Positions 51,762 through 59,675 of a stretch of 64,000 nucleotides of DNA are shown one piece after another. The DNA lies in NCBI RefSeq assembly GCF_017875645.1, contig NZ_JAGGMR010000001.1:1860001-1924000 (forward strand), given 5' to 3'. Position 1 is the first letter of the stretch. Each line of letters starts with the position of its first letter. This DNA comes from Nocardia goodfellowii (GTDB lineage: Bacteria; Actinomycetota; Actinomycetes; Mycobacteriales; Mycobacteriaceae). Both the position numbers and the translations under genes were made by a program. Below the pieces are notes generated by a model. That model did no database searches and was not told the DNA's origin. It saw nothing but the letters and a program-made list of their open reading frames with translations.

Positions 51762-53798
51762 ATGCGATCTGTCCTGCGCGGTGCGGTGCTGTTGTGCGCA
51801 GCCGCCCTGCTGACCCCCCTGCTGACCTCGAATGTGTCGGCGGCTCCGACTCCGATCGGACCCGACGGCGGTGCGGCCGGTGCGCTGTGGGCCGCCACCG
51901 AGAACGGCCCGCAGCCGTATCCGAATGTGTTCATCGAATGGGACGTGTCGATCACCATGAGTGACGGCACCGTGCTGAAAGGGAACGTCTACCATCCGGC
52001 CGACGCCGCGGGCCGCCCGATCGCGGAGCCGACGCCGACCATCGTGAACATGACGCCCTACACCAAGCTGGGGTCGATGATCGCCGACAGCGCGATGTCG
52101 ATTCCCTGGGTGTCGGAGGCGGTATTGCAGCTCTCGCGCGATATCGATTTGGCCGGAACGCCTTTCGAGGGCGTCACCGATCTGACCAAGGCGCTCGGCG
52201 GAGGTCTGCTGCGCAACTTCACGGTGGACCGGCAGTTGATCCGAGGCGGGTACACCCAGGTCGTCGTCGATGTCCGCGGCACCGGGTTCTCGCAGGGCAC
52301 CTGGGATCTGTTGCGGTACCGGGAACAACAGGACAGTGTCGAGGTGATCGAGTGGGCCGCCCGGCAGCCCTGGTCCACCGGGCAGATCGGGATGAACGGT
52401 GTCTCCTACTCGGGTTTGAACCAGTTGCAGGTCGCGGCTCAGCGCCCGCCCGCGTTGCGAGCGATCTTCCCGGTTGTGCCCAGCGGCAACCCGTTTCGCG
52501 ACCTGGTGGCGCCGGGCGGTGCGGTCGGCGTGACCTTCATGCCGATGTGGCTGGCCGCGGTGAACGGCGGCAAACTGGTGCCCGACCTGGCCTCGGTGTT
52601 CCGCGGGCAATTCGATATGAAGTGGCTGATGGACCGGCTGCGTGATCCGTTCACCTTCGTCGACGTGTTCCTCAACGTGATGACCGCGCCGCGGATCGAG
52701 GAACTCGACCCGCGGGCACGGGAACTGCTCGAGGCCGACAGTCCGGTGCGGCAGGCGTGGGAGACCGACATCGCCCAGATCCAGGTGCCGACCTTCCTCA
52801 CCGGCGGCTGGCACGACGTGTTCGTCAACTCCCAGACCGACGTCTATCGTCGAATCCCGTTGCCGCCCGGGCAGAAACAGCTGCTCATGGGCGACGGCTA
52901 CCACATCAGCAACGGCAACGAATCCGGTCGGCCGGGCTTGCCGCCGCGCATGGATGTGTTGCAGCGCGCCTGGTTCGACAAGTGGCTCAAGGGCATCGAC
53001 AACGGCATCGACCAGTACGGTCCGGTGACGATGAAGCAGGAGGGTGGCGGCTGGATTACCGAAAAGGCTTTCCAGCAACCCGTTTCGACCTACCGGCGGA
53101 TGTATCTGTCGGCAGCGCGCAGCGGCACCGCCACCAGCGTGCACGACGGGTCGCTGTTCGCCGCGCCGAGCCCGACTCTCGACCGCGTTTCGGTCACGCC
53201 GGGACTCACCGGCTTGTGCTCACGGGATGCCGCCCAAGAACTCATCGGCATACCCGCGATCATCATGGCCTGCGGGGACGATTCCCGTATCCAGGAGCTC
53301 GGCGGCCTCACCTTCACCAGTGCGCCGGTCGCCGAGGCCACCACCATCTCCGGGGCAATCGCGGTGCACCTCAACACCGTTCAGGACGCCACCGACGGGT
53401 ATTGGGTGGCGACGGTGAACGATGTCGCGCCGGACGGCCGGTCGACGGTGCTGTCCTCGGGTCAGCTGATGGCCTCGCTGCGGGCTGTCGACGAATCCAA
53501 GAGCACCCGCCTGCCGAACGGTGACTACACCAATCCGGTGCCCGACCTGTCCCTCGACACCAGACGGCCGACGGTGCCGGGCGAGCCGACCCAGCTCGAT
53601 ATCTCGATCCCCGGAGTCAACGCCGTGCTGCAGCCGGGTCATCGCCTGCGCGTCGACGTCTACGCCGGGAACTTCCCCAAGGGACTGCCGCCGATGCCGC
53701 TGCTGCTCGAAACTGGTGTGCGCCCGCAGCATCTGCTGCTCGACCCGAACCGGCCGAGCTACGTCAACCTGCCGATCCAGGGCAACCCGGGCTGGTAG
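51762..53798 (+). CDS. secreted CocE/NonD family hydrolase (copy 2)
   Basis: 678 residues, with signal peptide (LRGAVLLCAAALLTPLLTSNVSA, cut near SAA-PT). It is collinear with the preceding gene: GPDGGAAGALWAATENGPQPYPNV, nucleophile Ser215 in GMNGVSYSGLNQ, VDVRGTGFSQGTWDLLR, His in DGYHISNG, and AVHLNTVQDATDGYWVATVNDV. The duplication is old enough for signal peptides and internal loops to differ. A palindromic operator candidate precedes it, unlike copy 1, so the copies may be expressed under different conditions. Substrate unknown. Confidence 0.9.
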   Translation: MRSVLRGAVLLCAAALLTPLLTSNVSAAPTPIGPDGGAAGALWAATENGPQPYPNVFIEWDVSITMSDGTVLKGNVYHPADAAGRPIAEPTPTIVNMTPYTKLGSMIADSAMSIPWVSEAVLQLSRDIDLAGTPFEGVTDLTKALGGGLLRNFTVDRQLIRGGYTQVVVDVRGTGFSQGTWDLLRYREQQDSVEVIEWAARQPWSTGQIGMNGVSYSGLNQLQVAAQRPPALRAIFPVVPSGNPFRDLVAPGGAVGVTFMPMWLAAVNGGKLVPDLASVFRGQFDMKWLMDRLRDPFTFVDVFLNVMTAPRIEELDPRARELLEADSPVRQAWETDIAQIQVPTFLTGGWHDVFVNSQTDVYRRIPLPPGQKQLLMGDGYHISNGNESGRPGLPPRMDVLQRAWFDKWLKGIDNGIDQYGPVTMKQEGGGWITEKAFQQPVSTYRRMYLSAARSGTATSVHDGSLFAAPSPTLDRVSVTPGLTGLCSRDAAQELIGIPAIIMACGDDSRIQELGGLTFTSAPVAEATTISGAIAVHLNTVQDATDGYWVATVNDVAPDGRSTVLSSGQLMASLRAVDESKSTRLPNGDYTNPVPDLSLDTRRPTVPGEPTQLDISIPGVNAVLQPGHRLRVDVYAGNFPKGLPPMPLLLETGVRPQHLLLDPNRPSYVNLPIQGNPGW

Positions 53799-53811
53799 TC
53801 CCATACCGGCA

Positions 53812-53868
53812 GCCGGCCCGACACCGTCGTCCCGGTGTGTCACAAGCACGCCGGGGCGACGGGCCGGC
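53812..53868. terminator. hairpin after the second CocE gene
   Basis: GCCGGCCCG (53812-53820) pairs with CGGGCCGGC (53860-53868). Inside, GTCGTCCCGG nearly complements CCGGGGCGAC. An extended stem between convergent genes, no U-tract. Confidence 0.65.
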
Positions 53869-53882
53869 CCGCGTCGATGAAA

Positions 53883-54542
53883 TCAGTCCTCGACGGCGAA
53901 CGCCGACTCCAGCGGCGGGAACATGGCTCGGACATCGTGACCGCCGAACCAGAGTCCGACGATGAAGTTCGAGGTCGCTTCGAGGTACCTGGCCCGTGCC
54001 AGGCCACCCGCATGGACCGGACGCAGCTTCAGGTCTTCGACCAGTCCGGCCACCTGCCCGACCGCGGCGGGGTTGTCGCCGCACAGCGGGACAGTCAGCG
54101 TCCGGCCCTCGAAGGAGCGTTCGGGTCCCTGAAAAACCTCCGCCGCGAGCAGATTGAAGGCCTTGACTACGTCCGCCGCCGGCACCGTTGCCGAGATGCG
54201 TTCGGCCACAGCGTCTTCCGACAGCGGGAAGGTGGTCGGCCCGTGCGGGTTCGCGAAGTCCGGCGCGAAGGCGTTCGTGCAGTCGACGAGGGTGCGCCCG
54301 CCGAGCGCCTCGGCATTGGCCCGCAGCACCTCGTCCAGCGCGGCGACGGGCAGCGCGAGCAGAATCACCTCCCCGAATCCCGCCGCGTCCGCGATACTCC
54401 CGTCGCGCGCACCGATCGCACCGGCCGATTCCGCCGCCGCGGCGCGATCCCGCGCTCCGACCACAACCTCGTGCCCGGCGGCGACCCACCCGCCGCCCAG
54501 CGCGCGCGCCATATTTCCCGCGCCGATGATTCCGATTCGCAT
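53883..54542 (-). CDS. NADPH-dependent F420 reductase-like protein
   Basis: 219 residues. An N-terminal Rossmann fold with RIGIIGAGNMARALGGGWVAAGHEVVVGARD, then VILLALPVAALDEVL, LVDCTNAFAPDF, VVKAFNLLAAEVF and LCGDNPAAVGQVAGLVEDLKLRPVHAGGLARARYLE. This is the NPDG group, whose known members exchange hydride between NADPH and the deazaflavin F420. Some members use other acceptors, so the acceptor is not certain. It is divergent from an HxlR regulator with a long palindrome between them, a common arrangement for redox genes. Confidence 0.85.
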   Translation of the reverse strand: MRIGIIGAGNMARALGGGWVAAGHEVVVGARDRAAAAESAGAIGARDGSIADAAGFGEVILLALPVAALDEVLRANAEALGGRTLVDCTNAFAPDFANPHGPTTFPLSEDAVAERISATVPAADVVKAFNLLAAEVFQGPERSFEGRTLTVPLCGDNPAAVGQVAGLVEDLKLRPVHAGGLARARYLEATSNFIVGLWFGGHDVRAMFPPLESAFAVED

Positions 54543-54599
54543 ATCCAGCTCCTAGCAGGTGATAACTGTGGATGAATCCGGCACCGACGCTAGGGAATT

Positions 54600-54625
54600 C
54601 GATAGGCACCCCGAGGTGCCGATCG
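54600..54625. promoter_or_regulatory. HxlR operator candidate (long imperfect palindrome)
   Basis: CGAT-A-GGCACC-CCGA-GGTGCC-G-ATCG: eleven paired positions with one mismatch around CCGA. It lies 19 bases before the HxlR start and 58 bases from the F420-reductase-like start, so one site could control both divergent genes. Confidence 0.55.
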
Positions 54626-54644
54626 CCGATGGCAAGCTGGTGGC

Positions 54645-55046
54645 ATGACAGCCGTGCTCTCCGCGCCGATCACCGCCGAAGAGGTCGAATTCCCGCCGGT
54701 CGACTACATCTCCGACTGCCCGGTGCGGATCGGCGTCGACATTCTCGGCAACTCCTGGCTACCGGTCATCGCGTACACGTTGCGCCACGGCCCGATGCGT
54801 CCCGGCGAGTTGCGCACCGCCATCGGCGGCATCAGTCAGAAGATGCTCACCCAGACCCTGCGCCGGATGGAACAGCTCACCCTGGTCGAGCGCCGCCGCT
54901 TCGCCGAAGCCCCGCCGCGGGTGGAGTACGAACTCACCGACGCCGGGCGCGATCTGTTGATTCCGATCTTCGCGCTCGGCGAATGGGTGCACAGGCACGG
55001 CCGGGCAGCGAGTGCCGCCCTGGCCGGGACCGACGACGAGTTCTGA
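54645..55046 (+). CDS. HxlR family regulator
   Basis: 133 residues. HxlR winged helix: CPVRIGVDILGNSWLPVIAYTLRHGPMRPGELRTAIGGISQKMLTQTLRRMEQLTLVERRRF in order, followed by PPRVEYELTDAGRDLLIPIFALGEWV. The family's conserved Cys is in SDCPVRIG. Such regulators often sense reactive aldehydes, quinones or oxidants and control the divergent redox gene. The palindrome at 54600-54625 is the probable operator. The ATG gives the family start. Confidence 0.9.
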   Translation: MTAVLSAPITAEEVEFPPVDYISDCPVRIGVDILGNSWLPVIAYTLRHGPMRPGELRTAIGGISQKMLTQTLRRMEQLTLVERRRFAEAPPRVEYELTDAGRDLLIPIFALGEWVHRHGRAASAALAGTDDEF

Positions 55047-55134
55047 CGGCGACCCGCCGCGCCGCGGCGTGACCCTGCTCTCATCCGCGTGGGGAAGGCC
55101 CGCGACACGCCCTCGACACGCTCCACGACGTCCC

Positions 55135-55153
55135 GGTGAAACAGCGCGTGAAC
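55135..55153. promoter_or_regulatory. possible RegX3/PHO-type half-site repeat before senX3
   Basis: On the minus strand the segment reads GTTCACG and then TTTCACC, two direct copies of a TTCAC core 12 bases apart, about 95 bases before senX3. Known PHO/RegX3 boxes repeat every 11 bases, so the fit is imperfect. Autoregulation by RegX3 is known in mycobacteria. Confidence 0.35.
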
Positions 55154-55246
55154 AGGCAGCAAACGCCCCTGGAAGAGGCCATGACCTGGGGGAAACTTCA
55201 TGCACCCCGGGTGGGGTAGCCGTCCGGCGACCGTACGATTCAAGTT

Positions 55247-56473
55247 GTGAGTGTTCCGCAGGCCGTATTGCTGGCAGTCCTCGCGGCTGTCGTGGGCCTG
55301 GCAGTCGGCGGGCTACTGATTCCGTACGTGAATGCCCGCCAAGCCGCTCGGCGGCAGGCCGAATCCGGCCTGACCATGTCGCAGGTCTTGGACCTGATCG
55401 TGCTGGCCTCGGAGAGCGGGATCGCGGTCGTGGACGAATTCCGCGACGTGGTCCTGGTGAACCCGCGCGCCGAGGAACTCGGCCTGGTCCGCAACCGCCT
55501 GCTCGACGAACGCGCCTGGGCCGCCGTGGAGAAGGTTCTGGCCACCGGCGAGGACGCGGAATTCGACCTGACCGCCAAGCATCCGATTCCCGGCCGCAGC
55601 CGGATCGCGGTGCGCGGCGTGGCTCGCCCGCTCTCGCCCGAGGAGACCAGCTTCACGGTGCTGTTCGCCGACGACGATTCCGAGCAGGCGCGCATGGAGG
55701 CGACCCGCCGCGACTTCGTAGCGAACGTCAGTCACGAACTCAAGACTCCCGTCGGCGCGATGAGCCTGCTGGCCGAAGCCATGCTGGAATCCGCCGACGA
55801 TCCGGAAGCCGTGCGCCACTTCGGCGAACGCGTGCTGGGTGAATCCCGCCGCCTCGGCAAGATGGTCACCGAGCTGATCGCGCTCTCCCGCTTGCAGGGT
55901 GCGGAGAAGCTGCCCGAACTCGAGGTGGTCGACGTCGACACCGTGGTGATGCAGGCGGTCGACCGCTCCCGCACCGCCGCGGAAGCCGCCGGCATCACCG
56001 TCAGCACCGACCGGCCGAGTGGGCTGGAAGTGCTGGGCGACGAGACCTTGCTCGTCACCGCCCTGTCCAACCTGGTCGAGAACGCGATCAACTACTCACC
56101 GCGCGGTTCGCACGTCTCGGTGAGCCGGTCGCTGCGCGGCGAACATGTCGCGATGGCGGTCACCGACCGCGGTATCGGCATCGCCAAGGAAGACCAGGAG
56201 CGGGTGTTCGAGCGATTCTTCCGCTCGGACAAGGCGCGCTCGCGCGCCACCGGCGGTACCGGGCTCGGGCTGGCTATCGTCAAGCACGTGGCCGCCAACC
56301 ACAACGGTGAGATCACCCTGTGGAGCAAGCTGGGCACCGGTTCGACGTTCACCTTGCGTATCCCCGCTCACCTCGAGACCGACGGCGACGAAGAGCCCGA
56401 GGTGAGCACGAGAGAAATCAGCCCGCGTCCCACAGGGCCGGGCCGACCCAATGGTGTGGAGGCACGCAGATGA
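55247..56473 (+). CDS. senX3: sensor histidine kinase SenX3
   Basis: 408 residues from GTG. One N-terminal membrane segment (residues about 5-28), then a PAS-like region ([30 protein letters not shown]), the dimerisation and phosphorylation site His163 ([16 protein letters not shown]), and the ATPase domain with [31 protein letters not shown] and [13 protein letters not shown]. With RegX3 it answers phosphate shortage in mycobacteria. Its stop overlaps the regX3 ATG by four bases; the repeat units found between these genes in M. tuberculosis are absent. Confidence 0.95.
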   Translation: MSVPQAVLLAVLAAVVGLAVGGLLIPYVNARQAARRQAESGLTMSQVLDLIVLASESGIAVVDEFRDVVLVNPRAEELGLVRNRLLDERAWAAVEKVLATGEDAEFDLTAKHPIPGRSRIAVRGVARPLSPEETSFTVLFADDDSEQARMEATRRDFVANVSHELKTPVGAMSLLAEAMLESADDPEAVRHFGERVLGESRRLGKMVTELIALSRLQGAEKLPELEVVDVDTVVMQAVDRSRTAAEAAGITVSTDRPSGLEVLGDETLLVTALSNLVENAINYSPRGSHVSVSRSLRGEHVAMAVTDRGIGIAKEDQERVFERFFRSDKARSRATGGTGLGLAIVKHVAANHNGEITLWSKLGTGSTFTLRIPAHLETDGDEEPEVSTREISPRPTGPGRPNGVEARR

Positions 56474-57159
56474 CGAGTGTTCTGATCGTCGAGGATGAGG
56501 AGTCGCTGGCCGATCCGCTCGCGTTCCTGCTGCGCAAGGAAGGCTTCGAGGTCACCGTGGTCGGCGACGGGCCGTCCGCGCTCGCCGAATTCGACCGCTC
56601 CGGCGCCGATATCGTGCTGCTGGACCTGATGCTGCCCGGCATGAGCGGCACCGACGTGTGCAAGCAGCTGCGTACTCGCAGCGGCGTGCCGGTCATCATG
56701 GTGACCGCCCGCGACAGCGAGATCGACAAGGTGGTCGGCCTGGAACTGGGCGCCGACGACTACGTCACCAAGCCGTACTCGGCGCGGGAACTGATCGCGC
56801 GCATCCGCGCGGTGCTGCGCCGCGGCGCGGGTGACGAACTCGACAGCGGCAGCGAGACCGGCGTGCTGGAGGCGGGACCGGTCCGGATGGACGTGGATCG
56901 GCACACGGTGCTGGTCAACGGCAAGCCGGTCACCTTGCCGCTCAAGGAATTCGACCTGCTGGAATATCTGCTGCGCAACTCCGGCCGGGTGCTGACCCGC
57001 GGCCAGCTGATCGACCGCGTCTGGGGCGCCGACTACGTCGGCGACACCAAGACGCTGGATGTGCACGTCAAGCGGCTGCGGTCGAAGATCGAAGCGGATC
57101 CGGCCAAGCCGGAGCACCTGGTCACCGTGCGCGGGCTGGGCTACAAACTCGAGGCGTGA
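56470..57159 (+). CDS. regX3: response regulator RegX3
   Basis: 229 residues, OmpR/PhoB type. The receiver domain has phospho-acceptor Asp52 (VLLDLMLPG), Thr79 region (IMVTARD) and Lys101 (YVTKPYS). The C-terminal winged helix has [31 protein letters not shown] and [14 protein letters not shown]. It controls phosphate-starvation genes with SenX3. It is translationally coupled to senX3 and ends at a strong terminator. The usual phoU gene is not within this window. Confidence 0.95.
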   Translation: MTSVLIVEDEESLADPLAFLLRKEGFEVTVVGDGPSALAEFDRSGADIVLLDLMLPGMSGTDVCKQLRTRSGVPVIMVTARDSEIDKVVGLELGADDYVTKPYSARELIARIRAVLRRGAGDELDSGSETGVLEAGPVRMDVDRHTVLVNGKPVTLPLKEFDLLEYLLRNSGRVLTRGQLIDRVWGADYVGDTKTLDVHVKRLRSKIEADPAKPEHLVTVRGLGYKLEA

Positions 57160-57162
57160 CGC

Positions 57163-57204
57163 AAGGTCCTTCGCTCCGCGCTTCGGGGCGGAGCGAAGGA
57201 CCTT
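57163..57204. terminator. terminator after regX3
   Basis: AAGGTCCTTCGCTCCGC (57163-57179) and its exact complement (57188-57204) form a 17-bp stem with an eight-base loop, beginning four bases after the regX3 stop. It also faces the 3' end of the convergent secreted-protein gene. Confidence 0.88.
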
Positions 57205-57210
57205 CCCCTG

Positions 57211-57543
57211 CTACGGCAGGTAGGTCCAGGTCGGACCGACGCCCGGCACCTCGATCACCCGCAGGCTGATCCAGCCCAGGTCGTCTTCCTGCATGCACTC
57301 GTAGATCGGCACGTCGGCGTTGTTGCCGCGGCAGGCGATCGTGCGGCTGGTGCCGTAGGGGCTCATGATCAGGTGCTTGCCCTGCTTGCTGGCCTCCAGG
57401 GCGGCAGGGGTGTTGGCCGGCACGAATTCCGCGGTGAAATCGGCGTACTTGGCCGGATCACCGTTCGGTTCCGCGTGCGCGACGCCGGTCAGCGAGAGGG
57501 TCGTGCCGAGGGCAAGGGTGGCGAGTGCGAACGCTTTCTTCAT
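57211..57543 (-). CDS. small secreted protein of unknown function
   Basis: 110 residues. A typical signal peptide (KKAFALATLALGTTLSLTGVAHA, cut after AHA) leaves about 86 residues. Two cysteines (TIACRGNN and YECMQED) could form one disulfide. The end GVGPTWTYLP is aromatic. I do not recognise the family; Nocardia-type genomes have many such small exported proteins. It is convergent with regX3. No lipobox, no low complexity, so likely a folded soluble protein outside the cell. Confidence 0.75.
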   Translation of the reverse strand: MKKAFALATLALGTTLSLTGVAHAEPNGDPAKYADFTAEFVPANTPAALEASKQGKHLIMSPYGTSRTIACRGNNADVPIYECMQEDDLGWISLRVIEVPGVGPTWTYLP

Positions 57544-57649
57544 GGTCAGCCATCCAACCGCAAACAGGTGAAGCCCGCATGGCGAGCAGGTGGCCGCGGG
57601 AATTATTAACCGATTCCTGAGCTGCTGCCCGGTGCGCCCGCGAACCAGG

Positions 57650-58456
57650 TCAGACCGGTTCGGCGTGCCGCCGTGCGTGCACCGTGGCCGGATGGACCGC
57701 GACCAGCCCGAGCCCCTGACGCCGCTTGCAGTGCCGGGCCAGCTCGGCGTACGCCGGTTCGCCCAGCAACTCCTTCAGCTCCGGTGCGTAGGACTGCCAC
57801 ACCGGCTTGCTGCCCACATGCGCGTCCGGCGAACCCGAGCAGTACCAGTCCAGGTCCTCCCCGCCGGAACCCCAACCGCGGCGGTCGTATTCGGTGATCG
57901 CGGTGCGCAGGATCTGCACACCGTCGGGCCGGTCCACCCACTCCTGGGTGCGCCGGATCGGCAGTTGCCAGCAGACATCGGGTTTCACCGTGTGCGGCTC
58001 CAGGCCGCGGCGCAGCGCCATGGTGTGCAGCGAGCAGCCCACGCCGCCCGCGAAGCCGGGACGGTTCAGGAAGATGCAGGCGCCGTCGAAGCGCCGAGTG
58101 CGCAGGGCGGGCTCGTCCTCGAGTTCGTCGAGTTCGAGATAGCCCTTCTTGGTGACCTTGCCGCCGGCATTGGTGGCCTCGCCCATCAGCTGCCAGTCGG
58201 CGGGTGTGAGCAGTTTCACAGCCGACTTCAATCGCTGCTGGTCGTCGTCATCGGAGAGGAAGGCGCCGTGGGAACAGCAGCCGTCGTTCGGGCGCTCGGC
58301 GATGATGCCCTGACAAGCCGGGGTCCCGAAGACGCACGTCCACCGCGACAGCAGCCAGGTCAGGTCCGCCGCGATCAAGTGCTCATCGTTTGCTGGGTCG
58401 ACGAATTCGATCCACTCGCGCGGGAAATCGAGATCGACCTCCGGGCTGGGATCCAT
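57650..58456 (-). CDS. conserved cysteine-containing protein (Rv0495c-like)
   Basis: 268 residues from ATG at 58456; upstream codons are open but variable. [39 protein letters not shown], then [25 protein letters not shown] gives a cluster of Cys ([12 protein letters not shown]). Later Cys/His are in [19 protein letters not shown] and [13 protein letters not shown]. The spacing suggests a metal site like that of YkgJ-type proteins. It sits before the Ppx/GppA gene as in M. tuberculosis (Rv0495c-Rv0496). Function unknown. Confidence 0.82.
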   Translation of the reverse strand: MDPSPEVDLDFPREWIEFVDPANDEHLIAADLTWLLSRWTCVFGTPACQGIIAERPNDGCCSHGAFLSDDDDQQRLKSAVKLLTPADWQLMGEATNAGGKVTKKGYLELDELEDEPALRTRRFDGACIFLNRPGFAGGVGCSLHTMALRRGLEPHTVKPDVCWQLPIRRTQEWVDRPDGVQILRTAITEYDRRGWGSGGEDLDWYCSGSPDAHVGSKPVWQSYAPELKELLGEPAYAELARHCKRRQGLGLVAVHPATVHARRHAEPV

Positions 58457-58652
58457 TTTTCCCACTGGTCGAGGCTGTAGGGAAGCGTTAGCGGATGCAC
58501 CTTCCGTCACACCTCGAAACGCTAACAGGCCCGGTGCCCCCGCTGTAGCGCAGTACTGCATCACACCGCTCGATCCGCAGCGCGCGGTCGCGCTCAGCCG
58601 CCGTCTGCGGGCGCTGAGCTCACGGCGTGGGCGAACCCAGTACCGTGTTCAT

Positions 58653-59675
58653 GTGCGGCTCGGTGTGCTCGATGTGGGATCCAATACCGTCCACCTGCTG
58701 GTGGTGGACGCGCACCGTGGTGGCCACCCCATGCCCATGAGCTCGACGAAGGCGACGTTGCGCCTGTCGGAGAACATCGACGACGCGGGCCGGATCACCG
58801 TCCAGGGGGCTGGGCGCCTGATCGCCACTGTGGCCGAATTCGCCAGCATCGCCGAGACATCCGGGTGTGTCGAGCTGATGCCGTTCGCCACCTCCGCGCT
58901 GCGCGAAGCCACCAACTCCGAAGAGGTGCTGGCCCGGGTCCGGACCGAAACCGGCGTCGATCTGCAAGTCCTGTCCGGTGTGGACGAGGCCCGGCTCACG
59001 TTCCTGGCGGTGCGCCGCTGGTACGGCTGGAGCGCCGGCCGGATCTTGAACCTGGATATCGGCGGCGGGTCCCTGGAAATGAGCAACGGCGGCGACGAGG
59101 CGCCCGATGTCTCGCTTTCGCTGCAACTCGGCGCCGGTCGTCTGACCAGGGATTGGCTGCGCGAAGACCCGCCGGGCAAGCGCCGCATCGCGGTGCTGCG
59201 AGATTGGCTCGAGGCCGAACTGGTCGCGCCCTCGAAACAGCTGCTCGAAGTCGGTAAGCCGGATCTCGCGGTCGGCACCTCCAAGACTTTCCGCTCCCTG
59301 GCCAGGCTGACCGGAGCGGCACCCTCTGCCGCGGGACTGCGCGTGCGTCGTACACTCACCGCTTCAGGTCTGCGGCAACTGATCGCGTTCATCTCGCGGA
59401 TGACGGCCGCGGACCGTGCAGAATTGGAAGGCGTAAGTTCCGATCGGTCACGGCAATTGGTGGCTGGCGCATTGGTCGCGGAGGCGAGTATGCGTGCACT
59501 ATCGCTGGAATCACTCGAGATTTGTCCGTGGGCGCTGCGGGAAGGACTCATCCTGCGCAAACTGGATACCGATATGAACGGCGGACCCAAGGCGACGCAC
59601 CTGCCATCGGCGGGCGGTGCCGTGCTGCCCGGTCCGTTCGCGGCGCCGGATTCGACCGAAGTGGTGTCGTCATGA
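58653..59675 (+). CDS. Ppx/GppA family phosphatase
   Basis: 340 residues from GTG. ASKHA fold: [19 protein letters not shown] (phosphate 1 loop), [17 protein letters not shown], and [11 protein letters not shown] (phosphate 2 loop). Family enzymes remove terminal phosphate from polyphosphate or hydrolyse pppGpp; the M. tuberculosis counterpart Rv0496 is a short-chain exopolyphosphatase. It lacks the C-terminal HD domain of long GppA. Its stop overlaps the start of the next gene (ATGA), a conserved mycobacterial order. Confidence 0.92.
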   Translation: MRLGVLDVGSNTVHLLVVDAHRGGHPMPMSSTKATLRLSENIDDAGRITVQGAGRLIATVAEFASIAETSGCVELMPFATSALREATNSEEVLARVRTETGVDLQVLSGVDEARLTFLAVRRWYGWSAGRILNLDIGGGSLEMSNGGDEAPDVSLSLQLGAGRLTRDWLREDPPGKRRIAVLRDWLEAELVAPSKQLLEVGKPDLAVGTSKTFRSLARLTGAAPSAAGLRVRRTLTASGLRQLIAFISRMTAADRAELEGVSSDRSRQLVAGALVAEASMRALSLESLEICPWALREGLILRKLDTDMNGGPKATHLPSAGGAVLPGPFAAPDSTEVVSS

